Assembly: GCA_013314755.1 (NCBI GenBank)
Contig: JABUFA010000019.1
Span: 1-64,000, forward strand
Length of the DNA: 64,000 nucleotides
Source of the DNA: Chthonomonadia bacterium
Lineage (GTDB): Bacteria > Armatimonadota > HRBIN16
Reading direction: 5' to 3'
The notes under the pieces are model-generated. The model did no database searches. It was not told the DNA's origin and saw nothing but the letters and a program-made list of their open reading frames with translations. Shown in pieces: positions 15,256-25,725 of this stretch; positions within the stretch are counted from its first letter, which is position 1, and each line of letters starts with the position of its first letter. The translations under genes and the position numbers were made by a program.

Positions 15256-18200
15256 GTGACGATGCGACTGACTGTTTTGCTGGCTCTGACGGCAATCATG
15301 CTCTCCCCTGCCCTACCCGCTCAGGTGCTGGAAAACGGCTTCTTGCGGGTGCAGGTGCAGGGCGGATGGCTGAGCGAACTGCAGGTAGACCCCACCGGCA
15401 AAGGCAAATATCTCCCCTCGTGCTGGCTGGGGCTGACTGCCGGTGACGAAGCAGTGCTGAACATCCCGCCCACAGGCGCAGGGCGCGTGCAAGGTAACCG
15501 GCTGACATGGCGCGGAGCGACCCTGCTGGTACCCCGTGCAGTACTGGCATCGGCGGAGCGTAAAGAGGCTCTGCGCCTGGAGCCGGGACACACGCTGGCA
15601 CAGGAGTTTACCCTGGATACCGCCGGGCTGACGGCAGTGGAGGTGAACTGCCCCACCTGGTACACCGCGAACAGCGGCATGACCCTCAGCCTGTGGAGAT
15701 ATGAAGACGGTTCGTGGCGCAGGGTTGCCAGCCAACGGTTCAGCAATGTGCAGGATAACGGATGGGTCAGGCTGGTCGTGTCCCCTCAGCCAGCCGGTCG
15801 TTATCGCGTGGAGATGAGTGAGCCGGTCGGCACCATCGGCTGGTGGAGCACGCACGATAAACGCCTGCCGCAATCCCTGCCCCTGCGCGACGGTCACCCC
15901 GTGGACGAAGGGGAAAGATGTGTGCGCCTGATGCTGTTTGATACCCGCCCGGTGGACGTGGTGTACACGCTAACGCGCAACCGCCTGCAGATAGCGGTGC
16001 AGTCTGGCGAGGTAAAACAGTGGGTCCTGCTTACCCCGTGGAAGGCAGAGGGCACCGATACCACCGACCCGGAGCGCGTGCTGTTCCGCCGTTTCTTCTC
16101 GGACACGGGCAGGTATCTGCCGGTAGAACAGCTCAAGCGGCGCGATGGGCTGGAGTGGGGCATGGATGCGCACGACTGGTTGGAGATGACGGGCAACGGC
16201 ACGGCAGACTACCGCTGGCGCAACCTGAACGGCGAACTGCGCTGGCAAATGACCGCAGACCGCATGAGATTGAGCCTGCACACCGGCAACAGCCTTACCC
16301 TGGAGATACTCCCGCATAACGAGCGACGTCTCCCCGACTTCTACCCCGTCTTCTTCAGCTCGGATTCGCGTCTGGATAGATTGATCAACCGCTTTTACTA
16401 CGAGCGTGCCTTCAGCTGGCCCCTCTCGCCGGGGCTGGCGGATTGGATGGAGTGGCTGGCACGCACGCGCTACTGGGTCGCCCTGCCCGGCTTGCACGCA
16501 CGCGAACGCGCGCACCTCCTGCACTACAGGATAGATGAGGACGGCTACGTGTACACCTGGGGCGACCGCAAGGAGTGGCCCTTCCCCGATAACGACAAAT
16601 ACGACGCCCGACACTTCACCACCAACGCGAACTTTATCCTTGCCTGCTGGCGATACTACTGCTGGACGGGCGACAAGCAGTTCCTGATACGCAACATCGG
16701 GCGCATTCGCCACGCGATGGAGTGGCAGTTGAACGAATGCCGGGGCGCAGAGGGACTATTCGTCGACAACAGCCCCGACCACGACGGCACCAGCAAAGGA
16801 GTGCACTCCAACTACTGGGACGATATTCCTTTCGGGCATCTGTCCGCCTACGAGAACATCTACTTTTACGCCAGCCTGCATGCGATGGCGGAGATAGAGA
16901 GCGTGGTGGGGGATGTCGTGCCCACCGGTTCGCCGGCGCCGCGCCCGCCCGGGTACTACCGGCAGCTGGCACAAACCGTGAAACGCCGCTATGCAGAGAC
17001 CTTCTGGAACGACACGGCAGGGCGCTATATCGGCTGTGTGGACATCCACGGCAACCGTCACGATTACGGCTTCACCTACGTCAACACCGAGGCGCTGGCT
17101 TACGGACTGGGCGACCCGGTTAAAGCGCGGCGCATCTACCACTGGATGGAGCACGAACCCACCGCCACCGGCAAGCCCGATACTTACTTCTTCGAGTTCG
17201 CCCCGCGCGTCAATACGTTAGACTGTTCGGGATGGTGGTATCTGGAGGGCAAGGCGGAAATACCCTCTCAGCCCTTTGATACCCACTGCGAGAACGGCGG
17301 CGCCATCCTGTACACCTCCTTCTTTGACCTGATGGCGCGCCATCGCTGGCTGGGCGCGGACAATGCCTATGGACGCCTGTGGGGCATCCTGCGCCGCTAC
17401 GACCAGCCCGACCGACTGTGCGGCGGAAACCCTCTCTATTTCGGCGGCAAGCCCTACATCAACGGCTGGGCGGTGGGCACCGATATCCCCTTCCCCGAAA
17501 GCGGGCTGGTTCCCACCTTCTTCCTCTACGGCTTTCTGGGCGTGGATGCGCGGGTGGACGGCTTGCACATCGCGCCGCTATTGCCACGCTCCCTGTCGTT
17601 CGCCGGGGTGCGCAACCTGTTCTATCGCGGGCTGAAGCTTGACCTGCGGGTACAACGGGATTCAGGCGGCTACGGGATTACCCTCGCCTGTCACCAGCCT
17701 GGCTACCGCTTCATCCTGCGCCAGCGGGTCAAGGAGGGCGAGGAATGGGTGTTCCGTCAACCGCCCGCACCGCTTCGATTCCCCCCGCTGGAAGTGTTGC
17801 TGGGCGCCGACTGGCAGGCGGAGTGGATATGGCTTCCCGGACAATGGGAGACTCCAAACCTGACGGTATACGCTCGTCGGGGGATAGACCTGCCCGCCCG
17901 ACCAGCCGAAGCGGTGTTGTGGATTACCGCCGACAACCGCTACCGCCTGTGGATAAACGGTACACCTGTTGGCGAGGACACCGACTTCCGCCGGGCAGAG
18001 CGATACGACGTCACACGCCTGCTGAGGGCAGGCAAAAACGTGATAGCCGTGCAGGCGGAGAACGGCGATGGACCGGGCGGCTTGCTGGTGGAGATGCGCC
18101 TGCGCCTGCCGAACGGGAGGACACTTTGGGTTATCAGCGATGCAAACTGGAAGGTCACCGCACAGGCTGAGGGGAACTGGCGGGCTCCCGACGCGGACGA

Positions 18201-18270
18201 CAGGGGATGGCAAAAGGCGGAATCACGAGGCAGGGCGCCGGTGTTCCCATGGGGAGTTATTGAACGGTAG
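15256..18270 (+). CDS. secreted six-hairpin glycosidase with C-terminal rhamnosidase-type sugar-binding domain
   Basis: The product is about 1000 residues and begins with a clear signal peptide (MRLTVLLALTAIMLSPALPAQ). Residues about 25-370 look like beta-rich accessory domains. About 375-770 is an alpha/alpha-barrel rich in Trp and Tyr (for example DNSPDHDG and SNYWDD). About 840-985 resembles the jelly-roll domain seen in GH78 alpha-L-rhamnosidases (TADNRYRLWING, YDVTRLLRAGKNVIAV). The glycoside hydrolase family and substrate are not certain. AGGAGG at 15241 favours the GTG at 15256. ATG at 15262 is also possible. Confidence 0.78.
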   Translation: MTMRLTVLLALTAIMLSPALPAQVLENGFLRVQVQGGWLSELQVDPTGKGKYLPSCWLGLTAGDEAVLNIPPTGAGRVQGNRLTWRGATLLVPRAVLASAERKEALRLEPGHTLAQEFTLDTAGLTAVEVNCPTWYTANSGMTLSLWRYEDGSWRRVASQRFSNVQDNGWVRLVVSPQPAGRYRVEMSEPVGTIGWWSTHDKRLPQSLPLRDGHPVDEGERCVRLMLFDTRPVDVVYTLTRNRLQIAVQSGEVKQWVLLTPWKAEGTDTTDPERVLFRRFFSDTGRYLPVEQLKRRDGLEWGMDAHDWLEMTGNGTADYRWRNLNGELRWQMTADRMRLSLHTGNSLTLEILPHNERRLPDFYPVFFSSDSRLDRLINRFYYERAFSWPLSPGLADWMEWLARTRYWVALPGLHARERAHLLHYRIDEDGYVYTWGDRKEWPFPDNDKYDARHFTTNANFILACWRYYCWTGDKQFLIRNIGRIRHAMEWQLNECRGAEGLFVDNSPDHDGTSKGVHSNYWDDIPFGHLSAYENIYFYASLHAMAEIESVVGDVVPTGSPAPRPPGYYRQLAQTVKRRYAETFWNDTAGRYIGCVDIHGNRHDYGFTYVNTEALAYGLGDPVKARRIYHWMEHEPTATGKPDTYFFEFAPRVNTLDCSGWWYLEGKAEIPSQPFDTHCENGGAILYTSFFDLMARHRWLGADNAYGRLWGILRRYDQPDRLCGGNPLYFGGKPYINGWAVGTDIPFPESGLVPTFFLYGFLGVDARVDGLHIAPLLPRSLSFAGVRNLFYRGLKLDLRVQRDSGGYGITLACHQPGYRFILRQRVKEGEEWVFRQPPAPLRFPPLEVLLGADWQAEWIWLPGQWETPNLTVYARRGIDLPARPAEAVLWITADNRYRLWINGTPVGEDTDFRRAERYDVTRLLRAGKNVIAVQAENGDGPGGLLVEMRLRLPNGRTLWVISDANWKVTAQAEGNWRAPDADDRGWQKAESRGRAPVFPWGVIER

Positions 18271-18343
18271 CTCTCACTGGCTACAGGCAGGCAAGTTGTG
18301 ATAACATAGAGAGCGGTTATCCATTACGAATGAACAACAGCTG

Positions 18344-19780
18344 ATGCCCGAAGCTCAGGATAAACAGCAGTCCGTGAACAACGATGCACAGGAGTCGGCA
18401 GCCGCGCAGGCGTTACTGCCTCCTGCCCTTCGAACGCAGGAGGAGGTCTCCTGGCAGGCTATCGCACGCGATGTTTGGAACATCAGCATCCCCGCGGTGA
18501 CTACAAACCTCCTGCAAACCACCAACGCTTTTCTGGACCGCATGTTTGTGGGCAGGCTGGGACGCGATGCGCTGGCAGCGGTGGGTATGGCGGGACAGGG
18601 GATGTTCCTGCTGATGGCAATCTCCTTTATTGTGGGCACGGGGGCGACCGCACTGGTAGCCCGGTTCGTTGGCGCACAGGCTCTGGATGACGCTCGTAAA
18701 ACCTTGCGCCAGTCGTTAACGCTCAGCGCGATGATGGGCGTGGTGTGCGTGGCGGTGGCTTATCTGCTGGCGAAACCCGCTTTCGGGCTGATGGGCATGG
18801 AGCCTTCCGCGGAACGCGCGACGCTGACCTTCTTTAACATCGCTCTGTGGGGTATTGTGCCGCTGTTTGTGGGGCAGGCGCTGGGCGCGGTGTTCCGAGG
18901 CATGGGCGATATGCGCACACCGTTGAAGGTGATGGTTGTGGTTAACGTGGTGCATATCGTGCTGGACTTCGGACTGATTTTCGGTGTGGGTCCTTTCCCG
19001 CGGCTGGGTCTGGTGGGAGCAGCAACGGCGCTAACTATCTCTCAATGGTTTGGAATGGTTATGTTCTGGATTGCCCTGCGCCGGCATCCGGTCATGGGGC
19101 AGGCGGTTCAGTTTCAGCGGATGGAGATGGCGTGGGCACAGCGGATTGTCAATATCGGTGCGCCCGCTTCCCTGCAGGCACTTCTGCGCATCACCAGTAT
19201 GCTGGGCTACACCCGTATCCTGACCGCCACGCGCGAGGGCACCGCCGCTATCGCCGCCCTGCCGATAGGCATGACCGCCGAATCGATAGCCTTCATGCCG
19301 GGACTGGGCTACAGCATGGCGGCGACTGCGCTGGTAGGACAGAGCCTGGGCGCAAAACGTCCCGATGTCGCCTCGCGTTATGCGTGGATGGCTACTGCTC
19401 AGGCTTGCGTGATTATGACGGTAATGGGAATCGTGTTCTACGTCTTCGCCTATCCGTTCGCCCACTGGTTTACCCGTGACCCGCTGGTGGTGAAGGTGGC
19501 CGCAGACTACCTGCGTATCAACGCCTACAGTGAGCCTTTTCTTGCGCTGGCGATGGTACTTTCAGGAGCGTTTCAGGGCGCAGGAGACACCCGCACACCG
19601 ACATGGATTACCTTCGTGAGCATGTGGCTGTTCCGATTACCTCTGGCTTACCTGCTTGCCCTGCACCTGGGTTATCAGACGCTGGGTGCATGGTGGGCGA
19701 TGGCGGCATCGGTGGTTGTGTCAGGCTTGCTGACCGCCATCCTTTTCCAGCGCGGCGGCTGGAAGAAGGTCAAGGTGTAA
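18344..19780 (+). CDS. MATE family efflux transporter
   Basis: The 478-residue membrane protein has two homologous six-helix halves, as in MATE cation-drug antiporters. Family features include NLLQTTNAFLDRMFVGRLG near residue 52, GMGDMRTPLKV near 187 and its partner GAGDTRTPTW near 408 in the second half. The N-terminal 40 residues are polar, rich in Gln, Glu and Ala, and extra to the core. The exported substrate is unknown. It is 73 bases downstream of the glycosidase and has only a weak ribosome site. Confidence 0.92.
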   Translation: MPEAQDKQQSVNNDAQESAAAQALLPPALRTQEEVSWQAIARDVWNISIPAVTTNLLQTTNAFLDRMFVGRLGRDALAAVGMAGQGMFLLMAISFIVGTGATALVARFVGAQALDDARKTLRQSLTLSAMMGVVCVAVAYLLAKPAFGLMGMEPSAERATLTFFNIALWGIVPLFVGQALGAVFRGMGDMRTPLKVMVVVNVVHIVLDFGLIFGVGPFPRLGLVGAATALTISQWFGMVMFWIALRRHPVMGQAVQFQRMEMAWAQRIVNIGAPASLQALLRITSMLGYTRILTATREGTAAIAALPIGMTAESIAFMPGLGYSMAATALVGQSLGAKRPDVASRYAWMATAQACVIMTVMGIVFYVFAYPFAHWFTRDPLVVKVAADYLRINAYSEPFLALAMVLSGAFQGAGDTRTPTWITFVSMWLFRLPLAYLLALHLGYQTLGAWWAMAASVVVSGLLTAILFQRGGWKKVKV

Positions 19781-19874
19781 TTCTCCTTATGAACGTCTCT
19801 CCTCTCTTACTCTGACCTGGCAGGTCAGCCTCCGCAGGCATGGATTGCTGGGTGGTCCAGAATCCACCGCAGTC

Positions 19875-19912
19875 AAAACAAAAATCACCTCTTCCCATGG
19901 CGGGAAGAGGTG
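19875..19912 (-). terminator. intrinsic terminator of the chemoreceptor gene
   Basis: On the minus strand an 11-pair stem (CACCTCTTCCC with GGGAAGAGGTG, five-base loop) is followed by ATTTTTGTTTT. It lies 30 bases after the chemoreceptor stop. Confidence 0.85.
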
Positions 19913-19941
19913 AAGAAAGGGAGGTATACTCAGCATGAAGA

Positions 19942-22341
19942 CTACGCAGCCAGGCGCAGGGGGCGGGTTCCCTCTCCCTCGCGTTCGGTGCGGAACTGGC
20001 TGACCTCATGTTGTAACTGTTGAGCCATGCGGGCAAGCTCCTGCGCGGCGGCGGCTACCTCTTCGCTGGAGGCGTTCAACTGCTGGGCGCTGGCTGCTGC
20101 CTCTTCGCTGATGGACGCCACCGACGCTATCGCCGACGACACCTGCTCAGAACTGGACGCCATCTCCTGCACCGCACGCTCGTTCTCCTCTGCGCTCTGC
20201 AACACCGTGCTCACCGTCGCCAGAACCTGCTGGACGCTTGCCGACATCTCTTCGGCGACTGCCGTTACCGATTCCACTTCTCCGGCGACCTGCTGAGCGC
20301 TCCGCACGATCTGAGCCAGTGCTTCACCCACCTGCTCACTGCGTGCGTAGCCATCGGCAATCTGCTCGCTGGTCTCCTGAATGGCGCGAACCGTCTCATC
20401 CACCCCAGCGCGAACGTTGCCAATTAGCGAAGCAATCTCTTTGGTGGCGGAACCTGCCTGCTCCGCAAGCTTTCGCACTTCATCCGCTACCACGGCAAAG
20501 CCTCGTCCGTGCTCCCCGGCGCGCGCCGCCTCAATCGCCGCGTTGAGCGCCAGCAGGTTGGTCTGTTCCGCTATCTGCTCAATGGTCTGCACGATGCTTC
20601 CGATTTGCTGTCCGAGCTCGTCCAGCTGCTGAACTTTCTGGGCGGAGGCCTGCGCCTGCTGCTGAATACGTTTCATGGTCTCCAGCATCTGTTCTACCGA
20701 CTGCCCGCCCTGGCTGGCGATGGCGCTGGCTTGCTGGGCGGAACCCGCCATCTGCTGGGCGGAGCGAGCCACCTCTTCCACCGCCTGCGCCGCCTGCCTC
20801 ATGCCCTCTTCTGCCTGCTGGGCCGCTTCGCGTTGTGACCGACTGCTCTGCTGGACGTTGCGGATGGCGCGGTCCATATTGTCCATCGCCCGCGCCGCTT
20901 CGGTGGCTTGCTGGGCGAGCTGCTCACTGCCTCGCGCGATTTCGTTGGAGGCGTGCCCCGACTGCTCGGTGGAGGCGGACAGCTGCTGGCTCGTGGCGGC
21001 GACCTGAGAGGCGCTCTGAATCACCTGAGAAACCAACTGGCGCAGGTTGTCCGTCATCGTGGCAAAGGCGTGCCCTAAGATGTCCCTGTCGGAGCGTGAC
21101 ACAATCTTCACCGTCAGGTCGCCCTGCGCGATCTGGCTGGCGCTGCCCGCCAGGTTCTGCATGTATTGCGCTACCTCCGCAAAGGCACGGGCGATCTGTC
21201 CCATTTCATCCCGACTTCGGATGCTGGAGAGGTCAAGCTGGACGTCACCCTGCGCCATGCGCTCGGAGGCCTGCAGGAGTATGCGCGTGCTTTGCGCGGT
21301 GGAAAAGTAGAAACCTGCAAACAGCCAGAACGCCAAAGCAACGGACACTGCTCCGAGGGATAGCACGAATATTCGCTTCCTGTTCAGGTGCGTGATACGC
21401 GCGGAAAGGACATCAGACAGGGTCCTCTGCACGGCAAACAGTACTTGATACTGGCTATCTATGGCGCGAGTAGCGGTGTCAAAGTATTCTTTGGGCGTAA
21501 TTCCTGACGTGGAACCCTCTACCACCCGTTTTGTCATCGCCAGGTACTCATCCGCCTCGCGCTTTGCCTGGTCGTAGGCTGCCTGCAATCTGCTTCGTAC
21601 CGTCGCATCCGCCGAAAATATTTTTTCCATCTGTTCCTGGGCAGAGGCGCCTTCCCGCTTTGCCAGCTGGAAATACTGGCTGAGCAGCGCGAATTCGCGC
21701 TCACTGGAACTTGCTTTAGAACCAAGAACGAGGGCGCCCATCGCTCGCGTTTGACCCATGTACTCCGTTAGCCATGGGTATGTATGCACGCTGACAAACA
21801 TCAGATAGTAAGACTCGTGTTCGGGGTCCAGAGAAAGGTTGGAACTGTCTGCAACCCTTCTGGCAAACCGTAGCAGGCGTTCCACCAAGGCGGTGTGCTG
21901 TTCAAAGCTTTCGGTTGGGGAAAGGGACTGCACCCTTTGCTGAAGGTTTTGCCAGTCGGATTTAATGGACTGCCACTCTTCACTCGTTTTGAGCAGACCG
22001 CCATACTGCTTTTCCTGCTCATCGATGCGGCGGATGTCTTCGGCAATATCGCCCTGTTTCTGCGAGACCACCTGAGCAAAGGTGGCGTCTCCTTTTTTCA
22101 GCGCAGAGACCGCGCCGCGATGTTGCTGTATGTGCTGCACGAGGGACATCACGGGCTGAAGGTATTCCGCTCCTATCATCTCGCGGCGGGTGAACTCGAT
22201 GTCTGCTGTGCCTTTGGCAAATACCTGCCACGTTAAATACGCAATCGGCAGGCAGAACACCGCGCCGATAAGAGCCATCTTGCGCGTAGTGGACAGCCGT
22301 TCCATCAGCGCCATGGCTGGACGAAACAAAAAACTCAGCAT
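19942..22341 (-). CDS. methyl-accepting chemotaxis protein with large periplasmic sensor
   Basis: This 799-residue receptor has a first membrane helix at about 22-42 and a helical periplasmic domain of about 275 residues resembling nitrate/nitrite-sensing (NIT-like) modules. A second membrane helix is at about 328-350, and a HAMP region at 350-460. The signalling domain follows, with the conserved tip [22 protein letters not shown] (quoted in part) near 605. The tail is Gln, Ala and Ser-rich and has no CheB/CheR-binding pentapeptide. No che genes are nearby. TAGGAGGT precedes the start. Confidence 0.93.
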   Translation of the reverse strand: MLSFLFRPAMALMERLSTTRKMALIGAVFCLPIAYLTWQVFAKGTADIEFTRREMIGAEYLQPVMSLVQHIQQHRGAVSALKKGDATFAQVVSQKQGDIAEDIRRIDEQEKQYGGLLKTSEEWQSIKSDWQNLQQRVQSLSPTESFEQHTALVERLLRFARRVADSSNLSLDPEHESYYLMFVSVHTYPWLTEYMGQTRAMGALVLGSKASSSEREFALLSQYFQLAKREGASAQEQMEKIFSADATVRSRLQAAYDQAKREADEYLAMTKRVVEGSTSGITPKEYFDTATRAIDSQYQVLFAVQRTLSDVLSARITHLNRKRIFVLSLGAVSVALAFWLFAGFYFSTAQSTRILLQASERMAQGDVQLDLSSIRSRDEMGQIARAFAEVAQYMQNLAGSASQIAQGDLTVKIVSRSDRDILGHAFATMTDNLRQLVSQVIQSASQVAATSQQLSASTEQSGHASNEIARGSEQLAQQATEAARAMDNMDRAIRNVQQSSRSQREAAQQAEEGMRQAAQAVEEVARSAQQMAGSAQQASAIASQGGQSVEQMLETMKRIQQQAQASAQKVQQLDELGQQIGSIVQTIEQIAEQTNLLALNAAIEAARAGEHGRGFAVVADEVRKLAEQAGSATKEIASLIGNVRAGVDETVRAIQETSEQIADGYARSEQVGEALAQIVRSAQQVAGEVESVTAVAEEMSASVQQVLATVSTVLQSAEENERAVQEMASSSEQVSSAIASVASISEEAAASAQQLNASSEEVAAAAQELARMAQQLQHEVSQFRTEREGEGTRPLRLAA

Positions 22342-22580
22342 TGGTCTGTAACCTCCTAGTCACCAGACGGCGTGTTTTCGGTTGGGATGTTCTCCCGTCA
22401 TGCTGACACCAAGTTTCCCGCCATGCATCACCCTGAGCGCAAGCGAATGGTCTGACGAGGTGCTTCCCTATGGCTCCGCATGACAATAAAGACGCCTCGC
22501 CGACGCTCAGCGTGGCGGCAAAAGCCTCAGCGTGACAGAGACGTTCCGAGAACCATAATCGGCATAGCAACTCGTATTTT

Positions 22581-23351
22581 TCAGGGCGAATTGTACCCGC
22601 AAGAAGTACAAGCGGTCTGAGGGATTTGCGGGAAGGTCCTGCTGAGCCACTCCAGCAGGAGGGGGCGTCGGCTCGCCATAATCTCCACCACTTCTTGATG
22701 CGACAGGCGTGAAGGACTGATACCTGCCGCCCAATTGGTGACGATGGCAACCGTTGCATAGCAGATTCCCAGCTCGTGCGCGAACACCACTTCGGGCACG
22801 CCTGTCATGCCCACCACGTCCGCTCCCCACTGCGCGAACATGCGAATCTCCGCCGGCGTTTCGTAGCGGGGCCCGTCCGCGCACAGGTAGGTTCCCCCGA
22901 AGTGCACCGGTATTTCCAGCGATTCGGCGGTGCGCTCCAGAACGTGCCGGATTTCGGGGCAGTAGGCGTGCGTGAAATCGGTGTGTACCACCTCGCCCGG
23001 TCGGTCAAAGATGGTGAGCGGGCGCTCACGGGTGAAGTCGATAAAGTCGCTGATGAGCACGAAGTCACCCGGTTTCATCGCCTGGTTCAGCGAGCCGACC
23101 GCTGCTGTGGCGATAACGCGCCTGACCCCACACAGCTGAAGCGCCAGCATGTTTGCGCGGTAGTTGATGCGATGTGGGGGCAGAGTGTGCGCTTCGCCGT
23201 GTCGGGGCAGGAACAGGAGGGGAATATCGCCCAATCGCCCTTCCAGCACCGTCGCCTCGCCATAGCGTGTACATATCACCCGCTTTTGTTCCACCACGAA
23301 ACCGGGCAGTTCGCTCATCCCGGTGCCGCCAATCAGCGCGAGCATAGCCAT
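22581..23351 (-). CDS. MTA/MTI phosphorylase (purine nucleoside phosphorylase family)
   Basis: It phosphorolytically cleaves methylthioadenosine, methylthioinosine or a 6-oxopurine nucleoside in purine or methionine salvage. The N-terminal LIGGTGMSEL phosphate loop, RHGEAHTLPPHRINYRAN (near residue 55), TAAVGSLN (near 88) and VGMTGVPEVVFA (near 180) place it in the MTAP/MTIP branch. Which base it prefers cannot be read from the sequence. The frame extends to 23375, but homologues begin near the chosen ATG. Confidence 0.85.
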   Translation of the reverse strand: MAMLALIGGTGMSELPGFVVEQKRVICTRYGEATVLEGRLGDIPLLFLPRHGEAHTLPPHRINYRANMLALQLCGVRRVIATAAVGSLNQAMKPGDFVLISDFIDFTRERPLTIFDRPGEVVHTDFTHAYCPEIRHVLERTAESLEIPVHFGGTYLCADGPRYETPAEIRMFAQWGADVVGMTGVPEVVFAHELGICYATVAIVTNWAAGISPSRLSHQEVVEIMASRRPLLLEWLSRTFPQIPQTACTSCGYNSP

Positions 23352-23436
23352 CACCGCCCTTTGTGTAGAGGACATTATCTATTTCGCAAGGGACGGCGGT
23401 TTTTCCTGTGTCGGCTCACCGGGAGGTTCGCCCTCC

Positions 23437-24603
23437 CTAATCGTGCAATGGGACCCGGTAGCGGTAGTAGTTGGCATCCTGCCAGCGTTCGGCGCTGCGC
23501 TCGCCAAAGCGCGTCAGCAGAATCACTAACTCGCCCGTTTCCCTGTCCTGATAGAATCGGAAGTTGGAGTGTTGAACCTCTGGCGGTTCGCCCTCGCGCT
23601 GGCGGTCTATCACAAAAAGCGAATCCCGGCGCAGGGCAAACGGCTCTTCCTGCACCTCCGCTATCACTAAGGGGGTTCGAGGCCAGTTTCCGTTGGGACG
23701 CACGCCGTCAATGCACAGGTTTCCCAGCCAGTATACCTTGCCGTCGGTGATGGAGCGGAAGATTCCTGAGCCAGTAGAACTGGACTCAATGGGTTCGCCC
23801 ATATCGCACGGCAGGGGCACGGCTTCGCTCCATGTCTCGCCTCCATCTTCCGAAATGGTCAGCCACTTGTAGCCCGGTTTATCGGGGAACATGGAGTTGT
23901 CGCCGCGAAGCACCGCCGCCAGACGTCCATCGCGCAGCTCCACCACCGCCGGTTCGTAAAAGCCGCGCGAGGTTCGCTCCAGGTCGGGCACCACAGGCTG
24001 ACTCAACCGCCAGCGAATCGAGCCATCTGCCTGCACGTCTCCCAGCAGGAACTGCACTATCCCCGCCGGCGACCAGCATCCTCGGTAGTGCAGGGGCTTG
24101 CCGCTCTCGTCCAGATAGTGACGCTGCACCCCGACCACGATGCGCCCCGAGCGGGTCTTAATCGGCTGACAGAAACTGACCGCTACCGGCTCGTCCGTTA
24201 CCCGTTGTAAAGGCGTCCATGCGCCCGACAGCGGGTCAAAAGTCTCCAGAAGCAGATGGTAGTGCGCATCCACGTCCAGCTGGTCCTGGGGATACCAGAT
24301 ATAATCCCACAGCACCAGCAGTCTTCCGATGTTGGGGTCAAACAGGGCGGCGGGTTCACCATAGCGCATCCTGCCGCCCTGGCGGGTCTCGCTGTGCCGG
24401 TGCAGGACGGGTTCGGTCCATGTGCGCCCGTTGTCGCGGCTGAACTGCAGAACGAAGTCATCGTAGGCGTCGGAGTAATCCGAGCGCCCCCAGCAGTGTA
24501 CCAGCCACGGCTCGGTGGGGTGAATATAGGTAATGAAGCTGGGCATGACCGGCCTTCCGCGCTCGTCCGGCGGGATGATGGCGGTGCGCTCCGTGACGCG
24601 CAT
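23437..24603 (-). CDS. sialidase-like beta-propeller protein (BNR repeats)
   Basis: The 388-residue product carries Asp-box motifs (SRDNGRTW near residue 56, SEDGGETW near 250) and the arginine-containing YGEPAALFDP and FYEPAVVELRDG blades of the sialidase superfamily. The frame extends upstream, but AAGGAGGG lies five bases before ATG 24603. No signal peptide is evident. It is downstream of a second sialidase-like gene with an 11-base gap. Activity on sialic acid is not proven, since many six-blade propellers of this type act on other sugars or only bind. Confidence 0.82.
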   Translation of the reverse strand: MRVTERTAIIPPDERGRPVMPSFITYIHPTEPWLVHCWGRSDYSDAYDDFVLQFSRDNGRTWTEPVLHRHSETRQGGRMRYGEPAALFDPNIGRLLVLWDYIWYPQDQLDVDAHYHLLLETFDPLSGAWTPLQRVTDEPVAVSFCQPIKTRSGRIVVGVQRHYLDESGKPLHYRGCWSPAGIVQFLLGDVQADGSIRWRLSQPVVPDLERTSRGFYEPAVVELRDGRLAAVLRGDNSMFPDKPGYKWLTISEDGGETWSEAVPLPCDMGEPIESSSTGSGIFRSITDGKVYWLGNLCIDGVRPNGNWPRTPLVIAEVQEEPFALRRDSLFVIDRQREGEPPEVQHSNFRFYQDRETGELVILLTRFGERSAERWQDANYYRYRVPLHD

Positions 24604-24614
24604 TCGGGCCCTCC

Positions 24615-25715
24615 TTATCGTTTGGCTTCCCTGACAAACGCTTCTTCGTCTATCTTCAGGTGCAGGGGCAGGGGGTCTTCCCAGAACTTCTGGAAGGCGA
24701 AGCCGGCAATCACCCACAGCTCGCCCGGTCGGCGTTCAAAGAGGTAGGGGTAGCTGAGCTGCCCGCCGCGCTGTTTGGCAAACACGATGGGTTTGCTCCA
24801 CGTCCTGCCGTCGTCTTCCGAGAAGGCAATGGAGAGCTCCTCGCGATGCCAAGAGGACGGGAACTCCGTATGCTGGGGCATGTTGCTCTTCTGCCACTCG
24901 CGCCCTTCGGGGTGAAGGCGGTTCCACACCAGCGCTAACCTGCCGCTGGACAGTCTGAGCAGATAGCCGGGTGAGTTGCTGGCGTCGATGCCGCTCGGCT
25001 GGATGATGCGCCAGTATCGCCCCCCGTCTTCCGAAATCGCCTGCCAGAACTGGTCCAGACTGGTGCGAATGAGCATCAGCAGGCGTCCATCGCTCAGCTC
25101 TGCCAGCGTGGGTTCAAACGCGCCGTCGTGATGACCGTGACCGCCCAGGTCTATCCAGTTACTGCGTCGCCACGTCTTGCCTTCGTCGTCGGAGTAGACC
25201 GAACAGGTGATCAGGCGTCCCGGATTGCTCGTCAGGTGCTGAAGGGGGGCAACAATCCTGCCCGAACGGGTCTGTATCAGGGCGAAGAAGTTGGGGTTAT
25301 AGCCGTCCAGCACGCGCTGGTTGTCCACCCATGTCCTGCCGCCGTCGGTGCTGCGGATTGCCCACACCTCCAGCTTGCAACCCTCTTTGGGTTCCCCTTT
25401 GGTTTCGTCCCACTCGAAGCGTCGCCCTGTGAAGTTGAGGTACACCATTACTAGAGTCCCTTTTCGGGTGCGCAGCAGATAGCGCGAGGCGGGTTCGGTC
25501 GGCGACAGCCCCTCGCACACGGGCACCGGCTCCGACCACGTTTTGCCGTCATCTTTGCTGACTCGAAAGCCCAGGTGGTCTACCGTCGCCAGGCTCCCGT
25601 CTTCCAGCAGCACAAAGGGCCCGTTGCTGGTGATCTCTAAGGGCTGGCAGAGCGGATGCACCCAGCGGGCATCAGAAGGTACGGCGCTCACCACTATCGG
25701 GAGAAGAAACCACAT
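24615..25715 (-). CDS. sialidase-like beta-propeller protein, putatively secreted
   Basis: The 366-residue product has repeated Asp boxes (SKDDGKTW, STDGGRTW, SDDEGKTW, SEDGGRYW, SEDDGRTW) and the FEPTLAELSDGR blade motif. These mark a sialidase/neuraminidase-fold propeller. The N-terminus MWFLLPIVVSAVPSDA could be a short signal peptide. GAGGAG precedes ATG 25715, and the frame upstream is not needed. It ends 11 bases before the next sialidase-like gene, so the two form a pair. Confidence 0.82.
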   Translation of the reverse strand: MWFLLPIVVSAVPSDARWVHPLCQPLEITSNGPFVLLEDGSLATVDHLGFRVSKDDGKTWSEPVPVCEGLSPTEPASRYLLRTRKGTLVMVYLNFTGRRFEWDETKGEPKEGCKLEVWAIRSTDGGRTWVDNQRVLDGYNPNFFALIQTRSGRIVAPLQHLTSNPGRLITCSVYSDDEGKTWRRSNWIDLGGHGHHDGAFEPTLAELSDGRLLMLIRTSLDQFWQAISEDGGRYWRIIQPSGIDASNSPGYLLRLSSGRLALVWNRLHPEGREWQKSNMPQHTEFPSSWHREELSIAFSEDDGRTWSKPIVFAKQRGGQLSYPYLFERRPGELWVIAGFAFQKFWEDPLPLHLKIDEEAFVREAKR

Positions 25716-25725
25716 GTCTGTCTCC

